Below, piece by piece: positions 24,514 to 33,383 of a stretch of DNA of 64,000 nt. The notes below the pieces were generated by a model, which ran no database searches, was not told where the DNA came from, and saw nothing but the letters and a program-made list of their open reading frames with translations. Made by a program: the position numbers and the translations under genes. How positions within the stretch are numbered: the first letter of the stretch is position 1; each line of letters opens with the position of its first letter. Source of the stretch: Planctellipticum variicoloris (GTDB taxonomy: Bacteria > Planctomycetota > Planctomycetia > Planctomycetales > Planctomycetaceae); contig NZ_CP130886.1 in the NCBI RefSeq assembly GCF_030622045.1, forward strand, positions 6,270,001 to 6,334,000, read 5' to 3'.

Positions 24514-26286
24514 TCACTCCGCCGCGGCCTGCATGACCCGCCCGTTCCGCGGATCGATCTTGAGATCCAGTGCTTCGCTGTCATCCGTGTAAAAGAAAAA
24601 CCCGAACATCATCTCGTGCACGGTCTGAGGACCATTTTTGACGGTCACGGTCGGGTCGGGATTGAACGGATTGAACCGCGAATTGTCGAAGTGGGCGGTG
24701 ACTTCGATCCGCGTTCCCGGCGGGAACTTTTTCGTGCCCGGTTCCCATCGGTAATTCTGCTGCCAGTCGTAGTGATAGTTGGGAATCGACAGCAGCGTCT
24801 CGGGCTCCCCTTCGGGAGGGTAGGCGACGAACGTCATGTCTTTCCCGCGGAGATGCATGTGGGAGAACATGCCGATTCCGCTGGCGTGACAGGGGAGCGT
24901 GCGACTGGCGGTGACTGGATGAGCGCCCGCACCGGGTGGGATGGCGAACTTTGAGGTTGTCACCTGCACGTGATGCAGCTCTTTGCGGACCGGGTTGCGC
25001 GGGTAGTTGAAGCCGACCGACATCCGGTTCTTCTCCGGTTTGCCGGTCGTCGTGTAGTGAATCTGCAGCCCGATGACGGAATTTGCCGGAATGCGAAAGG
25101 CCAGGCCGTCGTCGAGCCGCATCGCCGTCCCGCCGGGCACACGTCCCGTGATGAAATTGCTGTCGTCGAACTGTTTCCCCACGGCGAAATAGCCCAGGTT
25201 GCAGTGGTGCACCGTTCCGGGATTCGACGGCAGAATCTCCGCCGCCGAGATCCAGGTCTCCTGGAGAAACACATAGGGCAGGACGACATATTTGTAGTCC
25301 ACGAAGCCCTCTGCGGGGAGTTCGTGCGTTTCCAGGGCTTTGATGACCAGATCGGGATCGCCGATCTCCCACTTGCCGTCGTGAAACGCGCGGGGGGGCG
25401 GAGCCTGCTCGGGATTGCCTGCCGGTCGGCCGGATTGCACCCAGACGGCGAACTGGTCGCGCTCGGCGCGGGAGAGTCCGCGTTCGTTGGCGAAGCGATG
25501 CTGCCGGCTGGCGTACCACGGCGGCATCCGCCGGTCGCCAACGACTTCGGCGATCATTTCGGCCTGGCTGGAGACCTCCTCCAGCGTGATCAGCGAGAAC
25601 GGCGAACCGCCGCCGGGGTGATGACACTCCTGGCAGTGCTGCTGCAGCAACGGCACGATGTGTTCGTAGAAGGTCACCGGTTCCGCTGACGCCACCGGCT
25701 GTGCGCGGGTGATCCGGCAGCCGTCCACGGGGGTCTCCGACACGGCGACGGTCCGACCGGCGAGCAGGTCTTCCAGAGCGAGCCTCAGGTCTTCGCGGGT
25801 TGCTCCCGGGCGTTCGCCCCCCAGCCGCAATTGATCGTCGATCCGACCGCGATAGCGCAGGCGATGTTCCTTGTCGAGGATGACGACCTCGGGGGTCCGC
25901 TCGACGCCCAGCGCCGTCGCGCAGTCGCCGCTGGAGTCCTTGGCGAGCGGAAAGTCGAGGCCGAAGTCGATCCCCTGCTGGGCGATTTCGGGGATCTCGT
26001 CCTCGGGACCCACGTTGATGCTCACGATCTGGACGCCGCGATCGCGAAACTCGTCGTGGAGCCGCTTCAATTTCGGCCACGATCTCTGGACGATCGGGCA
26101 GGTCGTATTGGTGAAAACGAAGACGTACGCCTGGTGCTCGCCCAGATCCTGCAGCGAACGTGGCAGAAAGCGAATGTCCTTGAATCGCAGGTCGGAGATC
26201 TGATCTCCGATCCGCGGTCCTGCCGCGGAAAGGGGCGAAGCCGAGACGAGCGCGACGGCGAGGAGCAGCAACCAGCGCAGAGCCAT
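24514..26286 (-). CDS. Exported redoxin - cytochrome c - copper monooxygenase-like fusion protein
   Basis: A 590-residue protein with a signal peptide (about 1-22) and three regions. Residues 25-180 form an AhpC/TSA-type thioredoxin fold with a single active cysteine (FTNTTCPIVQ, Cys63) instead of CxxC. A CQECHH haem c motif lies at 218-223, followed by MPPW. From about residue 300 it resembles the copper type II ascorbate-dependent monooxygenase region: HHCN at 360-363, GLQIHYT with His410, MFSHMHLRGKDM with His476 and His478. This fused architecture is found in Planctomycetes and relatives; its substrate is unknown. GGAGG ten bases before ATG 26286 sets the start. Confidence 0.88.
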   Translation of the reverse strand: MALRWLLLLAVALVSASPLSAAGPRIGDQISDLRFKDIRFLPRSLQDLGEHQAYVFVFTNTTCPIVQRSWPKLKRLHDEFRDRGVQIVSINVGPEDEIPEIAQQGIDFGLDFPLAKDSSGDCATALGVERTPEVVILDKEHRLRYRGRIDDQLRLGGERPGATREDLRLALEDLLAGRTVAVSETPVDGCRITRAQPVASAEPVTFYEHIVPLLQQHCQECHHPGGGSPFSLITLEEVSSQAEMIAEVVGDRRMPPWYASRQHRFANERGLSRAERDQFAVWVQSGRPAGNPEQAPPPRAFHDGKWEIGDPDLVIKALETHELPAEGFVDYKYVVLPYVFLQETWISAAEILPSNPGTVHHCNLGYFAVGKQFDDSNFITGRVPGGTAMRLDDGLAFRIPANSVIGLQIHYTTTGKPEKNRMSVGFNYPRNPVRKELHHVQVTTSKFAIPPGAGAHPVTASRTLPCHASGIGMFSHMHLRGKDMTFVAYPPEGEPETLLSIPNYHYDWQQNYRWEPGTKKFPPGTRIEVTAHFDNSRFNPFNPDPTVTVKNGPQTVHEMMFGFFFYTDDSEALDLKIDPRNGRVMQAAAE

Positions 26287-26419
26287 TTTCCACAATCCTC
26301 CATCAAGTCCCGGACTGGACGAAATCCTACTGTTTTTGCATCCCCGGTTGCCAGAGGCTGCGGCGTCGCCGACGATATCGTCCCGACTCACTTCCAGAGC
26401 TACCCCGCGGAGTCCCGTC

Positions 26420-27877
26420 ATGTTTCGTGCATTTCTGATGCTCGTGATCCTGTGCAACGCCGCCCGGCCGACTTCGGCGGCCGACCGCCCGAATGTTCTG
26501 CTGATCTGCGTGGACGACCTCAAGCCGCTGCTCGGCTGCTACGGCGACAAGACGGTGAAATCGCCCAATATCGACCGGCTGGCCGCCCGCGGGATGCTCT
26601 TCGAAAACGCTTACTGCAACCAGGCCGTCTGCGCTCCCTCGCGAAACTCGCTGCTGACCGGGCTCCGTCCGCAGACGCTGGGGATCTACGACCTCGGCAC
26701 CAACTTCCGTCGGTCCCGCCCCGAGGCGATCACGCTTCCGCAGCACTTCAAAGCCAACGGCTACCGGACCGAGGCGCTCGGCAAGATCTTCCACGTGGGT
26801 CACGGCAATCACGAAGATCCTGCTTCCTGGAGCGTGCCCCACTGGAAGGCGGAGGTCATCGCGTATGCACTGCCCGAGAGCCGGGCGAAGCAGGGGCTGA
26901 CGCGCGAAGAGGCTCTGTTCTCCAATAAGAAGGCGCAGGGGCTCCCCCGCGGCGCCGCCTACGAATCGGCCAACGTCGCCGACGATGCCTATCCCGACGG
27001 CCGGACCGCCGATGAAGCGATCCGCCGGCTAAAGGCACCCAGCAAGAAACCTGACCAGCCGTTCCTGCTCGCCGTCGGTTTCGTGAAGCCCCACCTGCCG
27101 TTCTGCGCCCCCAAACGCTACTGGGATCTCTACGACCGCGCTCAGTTCGAGCCGGCCGCCCGGCAGACTCCTCCTGACGGCGCCCCGAGCTACGCCCCGC
27201 AGTTCGGCGGCGAGTTGCGCCAGTATTCCGGCATCCCGGACAAGGGCGCCCTCGACGCCGAGCTGCAGCGGACCCTGATCCACGGCTACCACGCGGCGAC
27301 CAGCTACATGGACGCCCAGCTCGGCCGCGTGCTCGACGCACTCGACGAGACGGGCCTGGCGCAGAACACGATCATCGTCCTGTGGGGGGATCACGGCTGG
27401 CACCTGGGAGACCACGGGATCTGGTGCAAGCACACCAACTACGAACAGGCCACCCGCATTCCGGTCCTGGTGACCGCGCCGGGCGTCACGCGGCCCGGCA
27501 CGCGTACGTCCTCGCTGGCGGAGACGGTCGACATCTATCCCACCGTCTGCGAACTCGCGGGCCTGCCGGCTCCTGAGGGACTCGACGGCCGCAGCTTCGT
27601 CCCCACGCTCCGCGATCCTTCCGCAGCCACAAAGGACTCGATCATCCACGTTTACCCCCGCGGCCCGCGCCTCGGCCGGGCGATCCGGACCTCACGCTAC
27701 CGCCTCGTCGAGTGGAAGAAGTTTGGTGATGCGAAGGAGCCAGCGGAGTTCGAACTGTACGACTACCAGACCGACCCGTCCGAAACGAAGAATCTGGCAG
27801 CCGAGCGGCCGGAAGTGGTCGCGGAGCTTCAAAAACTGCTCGCCGCGCACCCGGCGGCGAAGCCGCCGGTGAAGTGA
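26420..27877 (+). CDS. Secreted sulfatase, iduronate-2-sulfatase-like
   Basis: A 485-residue exported sulfatase. The signal peptide ends near TSAADRP. The calcium-binding pair is in LLICVDDLKPLLGCYGD. The modified cysteine is Cys71 in CAPSRNSLLTGLRP, to become formylglycine. Later marks are ATSYMDAQLGRVLDALDETG and IVLWGDHGWHLGDHG. It is about the same length as the sulfatase at 16.4 kb and of the same subgroup, but clearly a separate gene. GGAG seven bases before the ATG fixes the start. It is divergent from the redoxin-copper gene across a 133-bp shared spacer. Confidence 0.94.
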   Translation: MFRAFLMLVILCNAARPTSAADRPNVLLICVDDLKPLLGCYGDKTVKSPNIDRLAARGMLFENAYCNQAVCAPSRNSLLTGLRPQTLGIYDLGTNFRRSRPEAITLPQHFKANGYRTEALGKIFHVGHGNHEDPASWSVPHWKAEVIAYALPESRAKQGLTREEALFSNKKAQGLPRGAAYESANVADDAYPDGRTADEAIRRLKAPSKKPDQPFLLAVGFVKPHLPFCAPKRYWDLYDRAQFEPAARQTPPDGAPSYAPQFGGELRQYSGIPDKGALDAELQRTLIHGYHAATSYMDAQLGRVLDALDETGLAQNTIIVLWGDHGWHLGDHGIWCKHTNYEQATRIPVLVTAPGVTRPGTRTSSLAETVDIYPTVCELAGLPAPEGLDGRSFVPTLRDPSAATKDSIIHVYPRGPRLGRAIRTSRYRLVEWKKFGDAKEPAEFELYDYQTDPSETKNLAAERPEVVAELQKLLAAHPAAKPPVK

Positions 27878-28005
27878 CATTGAGGATGGAACCGGGTGGT
27901 CCGGCCCGCAGGGCCGGATCGCGCAGTGAAAAGAAGCCGCAGTCTGAACGACTACGTCCAATCCATTCCCCTTCACGATCGCCATGAAGCCGTCGCGCAG
28001 AGACC

Positions 28006-31000
28006 CTACTCCCCGCGAAGCGATTCCAGAATCGGCGTCCGGACGGCGGCCACGACGGCGGCGGTCGTGGCCAGCAGGCCGGTGATCAGCACGCCGGTCA
28101 GCAGCATGGCGCCGGAGAGCCAGGGGGGCGTCGCGCCGATGCTGAGCAGGTGGGGGGACATCGCAATCACCGCGGAACCGGCCCCGATCGCCAAACCGCC
28201 GACCAGCAGCAGCGACGCTTCCGCCAGAACCAGGAGCCGGACGGCCGGCGGCCGGTAGCCGACTGCGCGGAGCAGCGCCAGTTCGCTCCGGCGTTCCAGG
28301 ACGTTGCGGAGCATCACCGTCGCCAGACCCAGCGTCCCCAGGAGCAGCCCGAGGCCTCCCAGCGACTGAAACGTCGAGAGGTAGGTGTTCTGGACGGAGA
28401 GGAACCGCGCCAGGCGTTCGGCGACGGGTTCGGTGTCGCAGCCGTACTCGTTGAGTTCGGTCTCCAGGAGCTCGGCGACTTTGTCGCGCTCGGCCCACGG
28501 GGTCTCGACGAGGAGATACTGGAAACCCTTCTGCTCGGGAAAGAGCTGCAGAAAGTGCTCTTCGGACATCAGCAGGACCCCCTGGAAGATGCTGCTGTCG
28601 AGTTTGCCGGCGATCTTCAGCGTGGCGGGCGCGGCCGAAGTGCCGGCGGGGAGCGGAATCTCCTGGCCCGGCGACTTGTGCAGGCTGTAGTCGAGCGTAT
28701 TGGCGTCGCCGAAGACGGGAATCGTGCCGTCGGGATTCGTGGTCTGCAGCAGCTTCCACGGGTTGCCCCCCAGACCCATGAACTTGAACCCGCCGCGCTC
28801 GATCAGTTCGGGGGGGACTCCGAGAATCGTCGGCAGAGTCGTCTGGAACAGGTTGAGGCAGCTCGCCTCCTGACCCGGTTTGACGCGGAACATCGAGACA
28901 TGGATGCCCTTCCACAGGTCCGGATGCTCGGGCAGCCCGAGTTTGCGCCGTCCGTCCTCCGTATTGAGGTCGTAAAGGACCGGACTGCTGGTCTCTGCGA
29001 CCAGGGTGTAGCCGCCGTTGCCCGAGGCTTTGTCGGGACGTTCCGCCGAAGGATCTCTCTGTCCCGCGGCGACGGCGGTGATGAGGAACGTGGCGGCGGC
29101 GATGAGTCCCGTCGTCAGCACGCTGCGAGAACGCTGCCGGGCGGCGTTCTTGAGGCCCAGCCGGGTGAACGCAGCGCGACCGTGTCCCTTGACTGCGGGG
29201 CCGCCGGCCCCCTGCAGCCAGGCGGAGAAGCCGGAGAGGCCGGCGGTCAGCAGGAGCATCCCCGCCACGAAGAAGACGACCATCGCCCACGAGAAGCCAG
29301 CGAACGCGTCCCCCGAGGGAATCAGACCGGTCAGGATGCCGAGGATGGCGGCCAGCGCCATGCCGCCGGAGATCAGCGCCCGCCGGCGCGAACCCCGCAT
29401 CCGTCGGATCTGCGTGGCAAGCGGGACTTCGGGATCGAGGACGCCGACGAGCTGTTCGCGGACGCTGGCGGCCCGCAGTTGGCGCAGCGACCACGCCATC
29501 GCCCCCAGGGCTGCGATGACCGCGATCGCCGAACCGGTCAGGACGCTGGTCGGCTGGATGAAGACGAACAGAAATCGCGTACCGACGGCGCCGATCCACC
29601 AGGTCTTGAGACCGTAGACCATCAGATGCGCGTAACCGATGGCGGCCAGGCAGCCCAGGGCTCCGCCGAGCAGCGCGAGGAGCGTTCCCTCGATCAGGAG
29701 CAATCGGGCGACCTGACGCGGCGGGTAGCCGAGCGCCGCCAGCAGCCCGACCTGCCGGACGCGCTGTTCGAGCCCCAGGCGAAACAGCAGGCCGACGAGA
29801 ATGATCGCGGAGAGGATCAGAAACAGGCTGAAGCCGATGAACAGCCCCGCGAAATCGTTCGAGCCGGTCGCCGCCTGCAGGCCGATCGCTTTGATCGGGA
29901 CGAAGCCCAGCCCGAGCTCGTCGGGCGTCAACTCGGCGAGAACCGCGGCGCGGAACTCGGGAATGCTCTCGCCAGCGGATTTGCCCGGCAAGGGGGCGAC
30001 GCGGATGGAGGTCAGCGTTCCATATCGGCTGGGCCACCAGGCCCGGGCGGCGACGAGCGGCACGAACGCTTTCGGCGTGGCGCGGTAGCTGTCCCAGTAT
30101 TCATCGTCGCGCGTCGTGACTTTGTCGAGAGTCATCGGGAAGGGCTGGTCCCAGTCGTCGAGCGATTCGACGTCGGTGATCCCTTTCACTTCGGGAGTCA
30201 GGTTGCGGTCGGCCGCGGGGCCTTCGAGTTTGACGATCCCGGCGACACGGACGGTCTTTTCTTCCTCGGGCAGTTCGCCGTGCGAGCCGACGATGTGGTA
30301 CCCCATGCGGATTTCGTCGCCGACTTTCACCTGCAGGTCTTCGGCGAGATAGTCATTGAGCAGGATCTCCCCCTCGACGACCTTCTCGGGCCGCGGACCA
30401 ACGAACTCGAAGGGTCCGAAGGGAGGAACGAGTCCCACGACATCCAGCCCGGCGACGGTCGAATACATCGAAAAGTGCTTCTCGCCCTGTTCCTTGTCGG
30501 CGTTGCGCAACCAGTTGGCGAGGTAGACCATGACCGGCGACGTGCCGAGCTTGAGTTTCGCGGCGGCCTTCTCGGCTGCCTCGGCGAGACGGTCTTCCAG
30601 AATGAGCGTTTCGCTTTCGACGGAGAGGACGCCGAGCGTCTCGTCGACGATCAGTCGCAGTCCGAGGTCGGTGGGGGTCCAGACGGCGTCGAGGGTGCGG
30701 CTCAGTGTTGTCGCGGAGAGTCTGGCGGCGTTGAGCTGGGCGTCTGACGAAGATGTCGCGGCCAGAAGAGTGTTGACTCGCGCTGGAGCGCCGCGGGGAT
30801 CGCGACCGGTCGGACGGATTTCAGCAAGATCGAGGCGGTCCTGCAACGTCTTCAAGTTGACGAACGCGTTGAGGGGCAGAAGCTGGCTGGGCTGAAGGCC
30901 GAAGCGTCCCGGTCCGGATTCATCGGGGGCGATCGCCGCGATTTTCAGATCGATTTCCTGAGCGTCGTTGTCCTTATTGCCCAGGAGCGAGTCGCGCGGA

Positions 31001-31494
31001 ATGGCGCTGGGGAGCTCGATCCAGAGGGTGACGGTGTCGCCGACGTTCGCCGCCAGTGCGTCTGCCGCTTCCCGATTCAAGACCAGGCCGGCCGCCTCCG
31101 GCAGCGGCTCGGCGGCGTTGAGCAGCTTCCAGGCGCGGTCGTCGACGCCATAGATCGAGACCTTCCCGGCCCGGCGGATGCTCTCCCCGGCTTTTCGCTG
31201 CAATCCGCCCGGCATCGTCAACACGGGGGCAATGGTTGCGTGAGTCCCGTCGGTCTGGAGCCGGGCGGCAATTTTGTCGGCGAGCTGTTCGCGGAAAAAG
31301 CGATGGCCGGCAACGACGTGGTCGACCTGCTGGAGCCGGTCGAGAGTCATTTTCCGGAGGCTGCCGCGCATGGAATCGCCGACGATGAGGGCGCCTCCGA
31401 TGACGGCGGCCCCGACCACGACGCCGAGCACGAGGGCCAGGTTCGTGCGCCAATAGAATCGGAGGCTGCGACCGATCAGTTGCCAGCGAGTCAT
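28006..31494 (-). CDS. Large FtsX/MacB-type ABC transporter permease
   Basis: An 1162-residue inner-membrane protein. A first membrane helix (residues about 15-40) is followed by a periplasmic MacB-core-like domain of some 450 residues. Then come two FtsX-type four-helix groups: one around residues 600-760 (FAGLFIGFSLFLILSAIILV, and later helices), the other near the C-terminus (GGLGLLLGTLGLATVMLRNV to LLTGVLITGLLATTAAVVAA). The duplicated FtsX arrangement is that of large permeases that export lipoproteins or macrolides. No ATP-binding subunit lies next to it: downstream is a convergent sulfatase, upstream a PQQ-propeller gene. The partner ATPase must be elsewhere. Confidence 0.88.
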   Translation of the reverse strand: MTRWQLIGRSLRFYWRTNLALVLGVVVGAAVIGGALIVGDSMRGSLRKMTLDRLQQVDHVVAGHRFFREQLADKIAARLQTDGTHATIAPVLTMPGGLQRKAGESIRRAGKVSIYGVDDRAWKLLNAAEPLPEAAGLVLNREAADALAANVGDTVTLWIELPSAIPRDSLLGNKDNDAQEIDLKIAAIAPDESGPGRFGLQPSQLLPLNAFVNLKTLQDRLDLAEIRPTGRDPRGAPARVNTLLAATSSSDAQLNAARLSATTLSRTLDAVWTPTDLGLRLIVDETLGVLSVESETLILEDRLAEAAEKAAAKLKLGTSPVMVYLANWLRNADKEQGEKHFSMYSTVAGLDVVGLVPPFGPFEFVGPRPEKVVEGEILLNDYLAEDLQVKVGDEIRMGYHIVGSHGELPEEEKTVRVAGIVKLEGPAADRNLTPEVKGITDVESLDDWDQPFPMTLDKVTTRDDEYWDSYRATPKAFVPLVAARAWWPSRYGTLTSIRVAPLPGKSAGESIPEFRAAVLAELTPDELGLGFVPIKAIGLQAATGSNDFAGLFIGFSLFLILSAIILVGLLFRLGLEQRVRQVGLLAALGYPPRQVARLLLIEGTLLALLGGALGCLAAIGYAHLMVYGLKTWWIGAVGTRFLFVFIQPTSVLTGSAIAVIAALGAMAWSLRQLRAASVREQLVGVLDPEVPLATQIRRMRGSRRRALISGGMALAAILGILTGLIPSGDAFAGFSWAMVVFFVAGMLLLTAGLSGFSAWLQGAGGPAVKGHGRAAFTRLGLKNAARQRSRSVLTTGLIAAATFLITAVAAGQRDPSAERPDKASGNGGYTLVAETSSPVLYDLNTEDGRRKLGLPEHPDLWKGIHVSMFRVKPGQEASCLNLFQTTLPTILGVPPELIERGGFKFMGLGGNPWKLLQTTNPDGTIPVFGDANTLDYSLHKSPGQEIPLPAGTSAAPATLKIAGKLDSSIFQGVLLMSEEHFLQLFPEQKGFQYLLVETPWAERDKVAELLETELNEYGCDTEPVAERLARFLSVQNTYLSTFQSLGGLGLLLGTLGLATVMLRNVLERRSELALLRAVGYRPPAVRLLVLAEASLLLVGGLAIGAGSAVIAMSPHLLSIGATPPWLSGAMLLTGVLITGLLATTAAVVAAVRTPILESLRGE

Positions 31495-31576
31495 GTCGGA
31501 GTTCCAGACGGCATCGCGGAGACAGATTGCTCCATCGTACCGGCGATCGGCGCCAGGATCAGTGCCGCAAGGCGAA

Positions 31577-31607
31577 GAGCCCGGCTTCCTGGGGGGAAAC
31601 CGGGCTC
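31577..31607 (-). terminator. Hairpin after the PQQ-propeller gene
   Basis: GAGCCCGG (31577-31584) pairs with CCGGGCTC (31600-31607). On the minus strand it lies 31 bp after the stop of the propeller gene and is followed by TTCGCCTT. It would separate that gene from the permease gene. Confidence 0.6.
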
Positions 31608-31637
31608 CGGGCGAATGCAGCGATCATCGGCGAACGG

Positions 31638-32927
31638 CTATTCCGCGGCGGAGGGAGGATTGGCTGCGGGCGGTTCGACCACTTCTTCGGAACCGTCTTC
31701 CGAGGCGAACTCGGGCATCAGCGGCAGCCGTTCGGGATGTCGATGATAGGTCGGGAACCGGCGTCCCGTCTGGCGGAGGCAGACGATGGTGCCGGCATCG
31801 GTCGCCAGGTAGAGCCGATCGGTCAGTTCATTGGCGATCCGCTGCGAGTAGTTCCGCAGGTTGACCGCGGCGTTAACCGCGCCGTCGCCGCGGTCGACCG
31901 AGATCAAGTTGCCTTCGACGTCCGACCCGTACACGGTGTCTCCCGCAACGGCGACGATCCCGGTCAGGTTCGGACGCGACCAGCGGGGTTCGCCGTCTCG
32001 CTGGTTGAGGCAGACGGCGCCGCCGTGATCGAGGATCAGAAACAGGTCGTAATTCACGGCCATCGGACCGACGTTGATCGGTTTGCCCGTAATGAATTCC
32101 CAGCGGACGCGTCCGGTCTCCGACTCGACGGAGTAAAAACTCTGGTCGCGGGCGGCGATGAACGTCCACTCGGTGACGGCGTTCGTGAGGAGATTTTTGT
32201 GCGATGCAAAACCGAGGGGCGTGTTGATCGGGTTGTTGGTTTCGAGTTGATAGATCACTTCGCGGCGGGTCGCCGTGACGCCGTAGAGGGAGCCGTCGCG
32301 GCTGGCGAAGCTGACGATTCGACCGGTGGGAATCGGGGGCGAGGAGATGGCTTTACCGACCTGGCACTTCCAGACGAGGGCGTCGTTGGACCAGGCGGGC
32401 AGGAGCGATTCCTCAAACAGGGCGCGAATCCGCTTGAGGTTGTAGGCGTAGACCGCCCCTCCCAGCGTGCCGATATAGACGTGATTCTCGTCGACAGCGA
32501 TCGACGTGGAAGGAGCTTCCGGCAGTCGCAGCTCCCAGCGGATCTGCCCGGTGACCTTGCTGAGCGAATAGAGCGTCGGCCCCACGACGATCATGGCCTC
32601 CGTTTCGCTGGAGACGACCGGGAACATCGGGTCGTCGTTACGACCGAGCAGGACCGCCCAGGCCTCCCGACCGGTCTCGGAGTCGAAGGCGGTGATGAGC
32701 CCGGCCGTCGTCTGAACGAAGAGCATATCCTCGTCGACGACGAATTGCGTGACCTTATCGCGCTGCGGATTGAGCTTCGCCTGACCGTTCCAGGCGCGTT
32801 CGAGGCCGAGCCGGCTGAGCTGCCGCGGCCCGGGCAACAGGTCCTCGCCGACGCGCTGAGCTGACGCCATGCGCACGGGCGAACACGCCAGAACGAGCAA
32901 TCCACACACGAGCCAACCGCTGCGCAT
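31638..32927 (-). CDS. Exported PQQ-like beta-propeller repeat protein
   Basis: A 429-residue protein with an N-terminal export signal (GWLVCGLLVLACSPVRMASA). It may be cut at ASA-Q, or lipidated at the LVLAC cysteine. The body contains repeated PQQ-type strands: VDEDMLFVQTTAGLITAFDS, ETGREAWAVLL, VTGQIRWELRLPEA, NHVYIGTLGGAVYAYNL, GRVRWEFITGKPINVG and GDTVYGSDVEGNLISVD. These are BamB-like propeller blades, without proof of PQQ binding. GAGGTG five bases before ATG 32927 sets the start. It lies upstream of the FtsX permease on the same strand with a hairpin between them. Confidence 0.86.
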   Translation of the reverse strand: MRSGWLVCGLLVLACSPVRMASAQRVGEDLLPGPRQLSRLGLERAWNGQAKLNPQRDKVTQFVVDEDMLFVQTTAGLITAFDSETGREAWAVLLGRNDDPMFPVVSSETEAMIVVGPTLYSLSKVTGQIRWELRLPEAPSTSIAVDENHVYIGTLGGAVYAYNLKRIRALFEESLLPAWSNDALVWKCQVGKAISSPPIPTGRIVSFASRDGSLYGVTATRREVIYQLETNNPINTPLGFASHKNLLTNAVTEWTFIAARDQSFYSVESETGRVRWEFITGKPINVGPMAVNYDLFLILDHGGAVCLNQRDGEPRWSRPNLTGIVAVAGDTVYGSDVEGNLISVDRGDGAVNAAVNLRNYSQRIANELTDRLYLATDAGTIVCLRQTGRRFPTYHRHPERLPLMPEFASEDGSEEVVEPPAANPPSAAE

Positions 32928-33383
32928 CTTGGCACCTCGAAAAACCAGCCGGATTCTCGAGTTCCCCCGCGGAGCGACGTGCTCCGCGAACTTCCCGACC
33001 GGCAAGACCCTCCGTGGCGGGACACCAGGAGTCGGACGCCAGACGTCCGACTCAACTCTACCACCTGTCTGCCGCGGACTCGGGGACTCTGGCGGCAGAA
33101 CGCCGTGAAATGTCAGCCCCCCGTCCTCTGCCCCGGCACAGGACAGACAGTCTCCGCATCTTACCCAGTTCTCATGACTGAATTCCAGAAGGAGTCTCGA
33201 AGGTTTTTCGGGTGCCGGACTGTCGTATCCCGCAATCTTTCGCTCATCGATCCGGTCGGCGCCGGGAAAATCATCCGGGTGTTGCGTCTGTGACGTTCGC
33301 AGGGATAGTCTGGAGTCAGGTTTTTCCGCACAGGTGTCGATGGATCAGAACGACCGAATCACGAGTTCTGCCCGGAAACTGCA
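32928..33383. other. Divergent intergenic region with a hairpin
   Basis: A 456-bp spacer between the divergent propeller and HEAT genes. GAGTCGGACG (33029-33038) and CGTCCGACTC (33044-33053) form a 10-bp stem with a 5-base loop. No gene is recognised. Confidence 0.55.

Noticed and set aside
27692-30747. Very long open frames (781 and 865 residues) antisense to or shadowing the FtsX permease
   Set aside because: They are Arg/Pro/Gly/Glu-rich translations without folds, caused by high GC at third positions. The permease frame has clear membrane helices and family structure.
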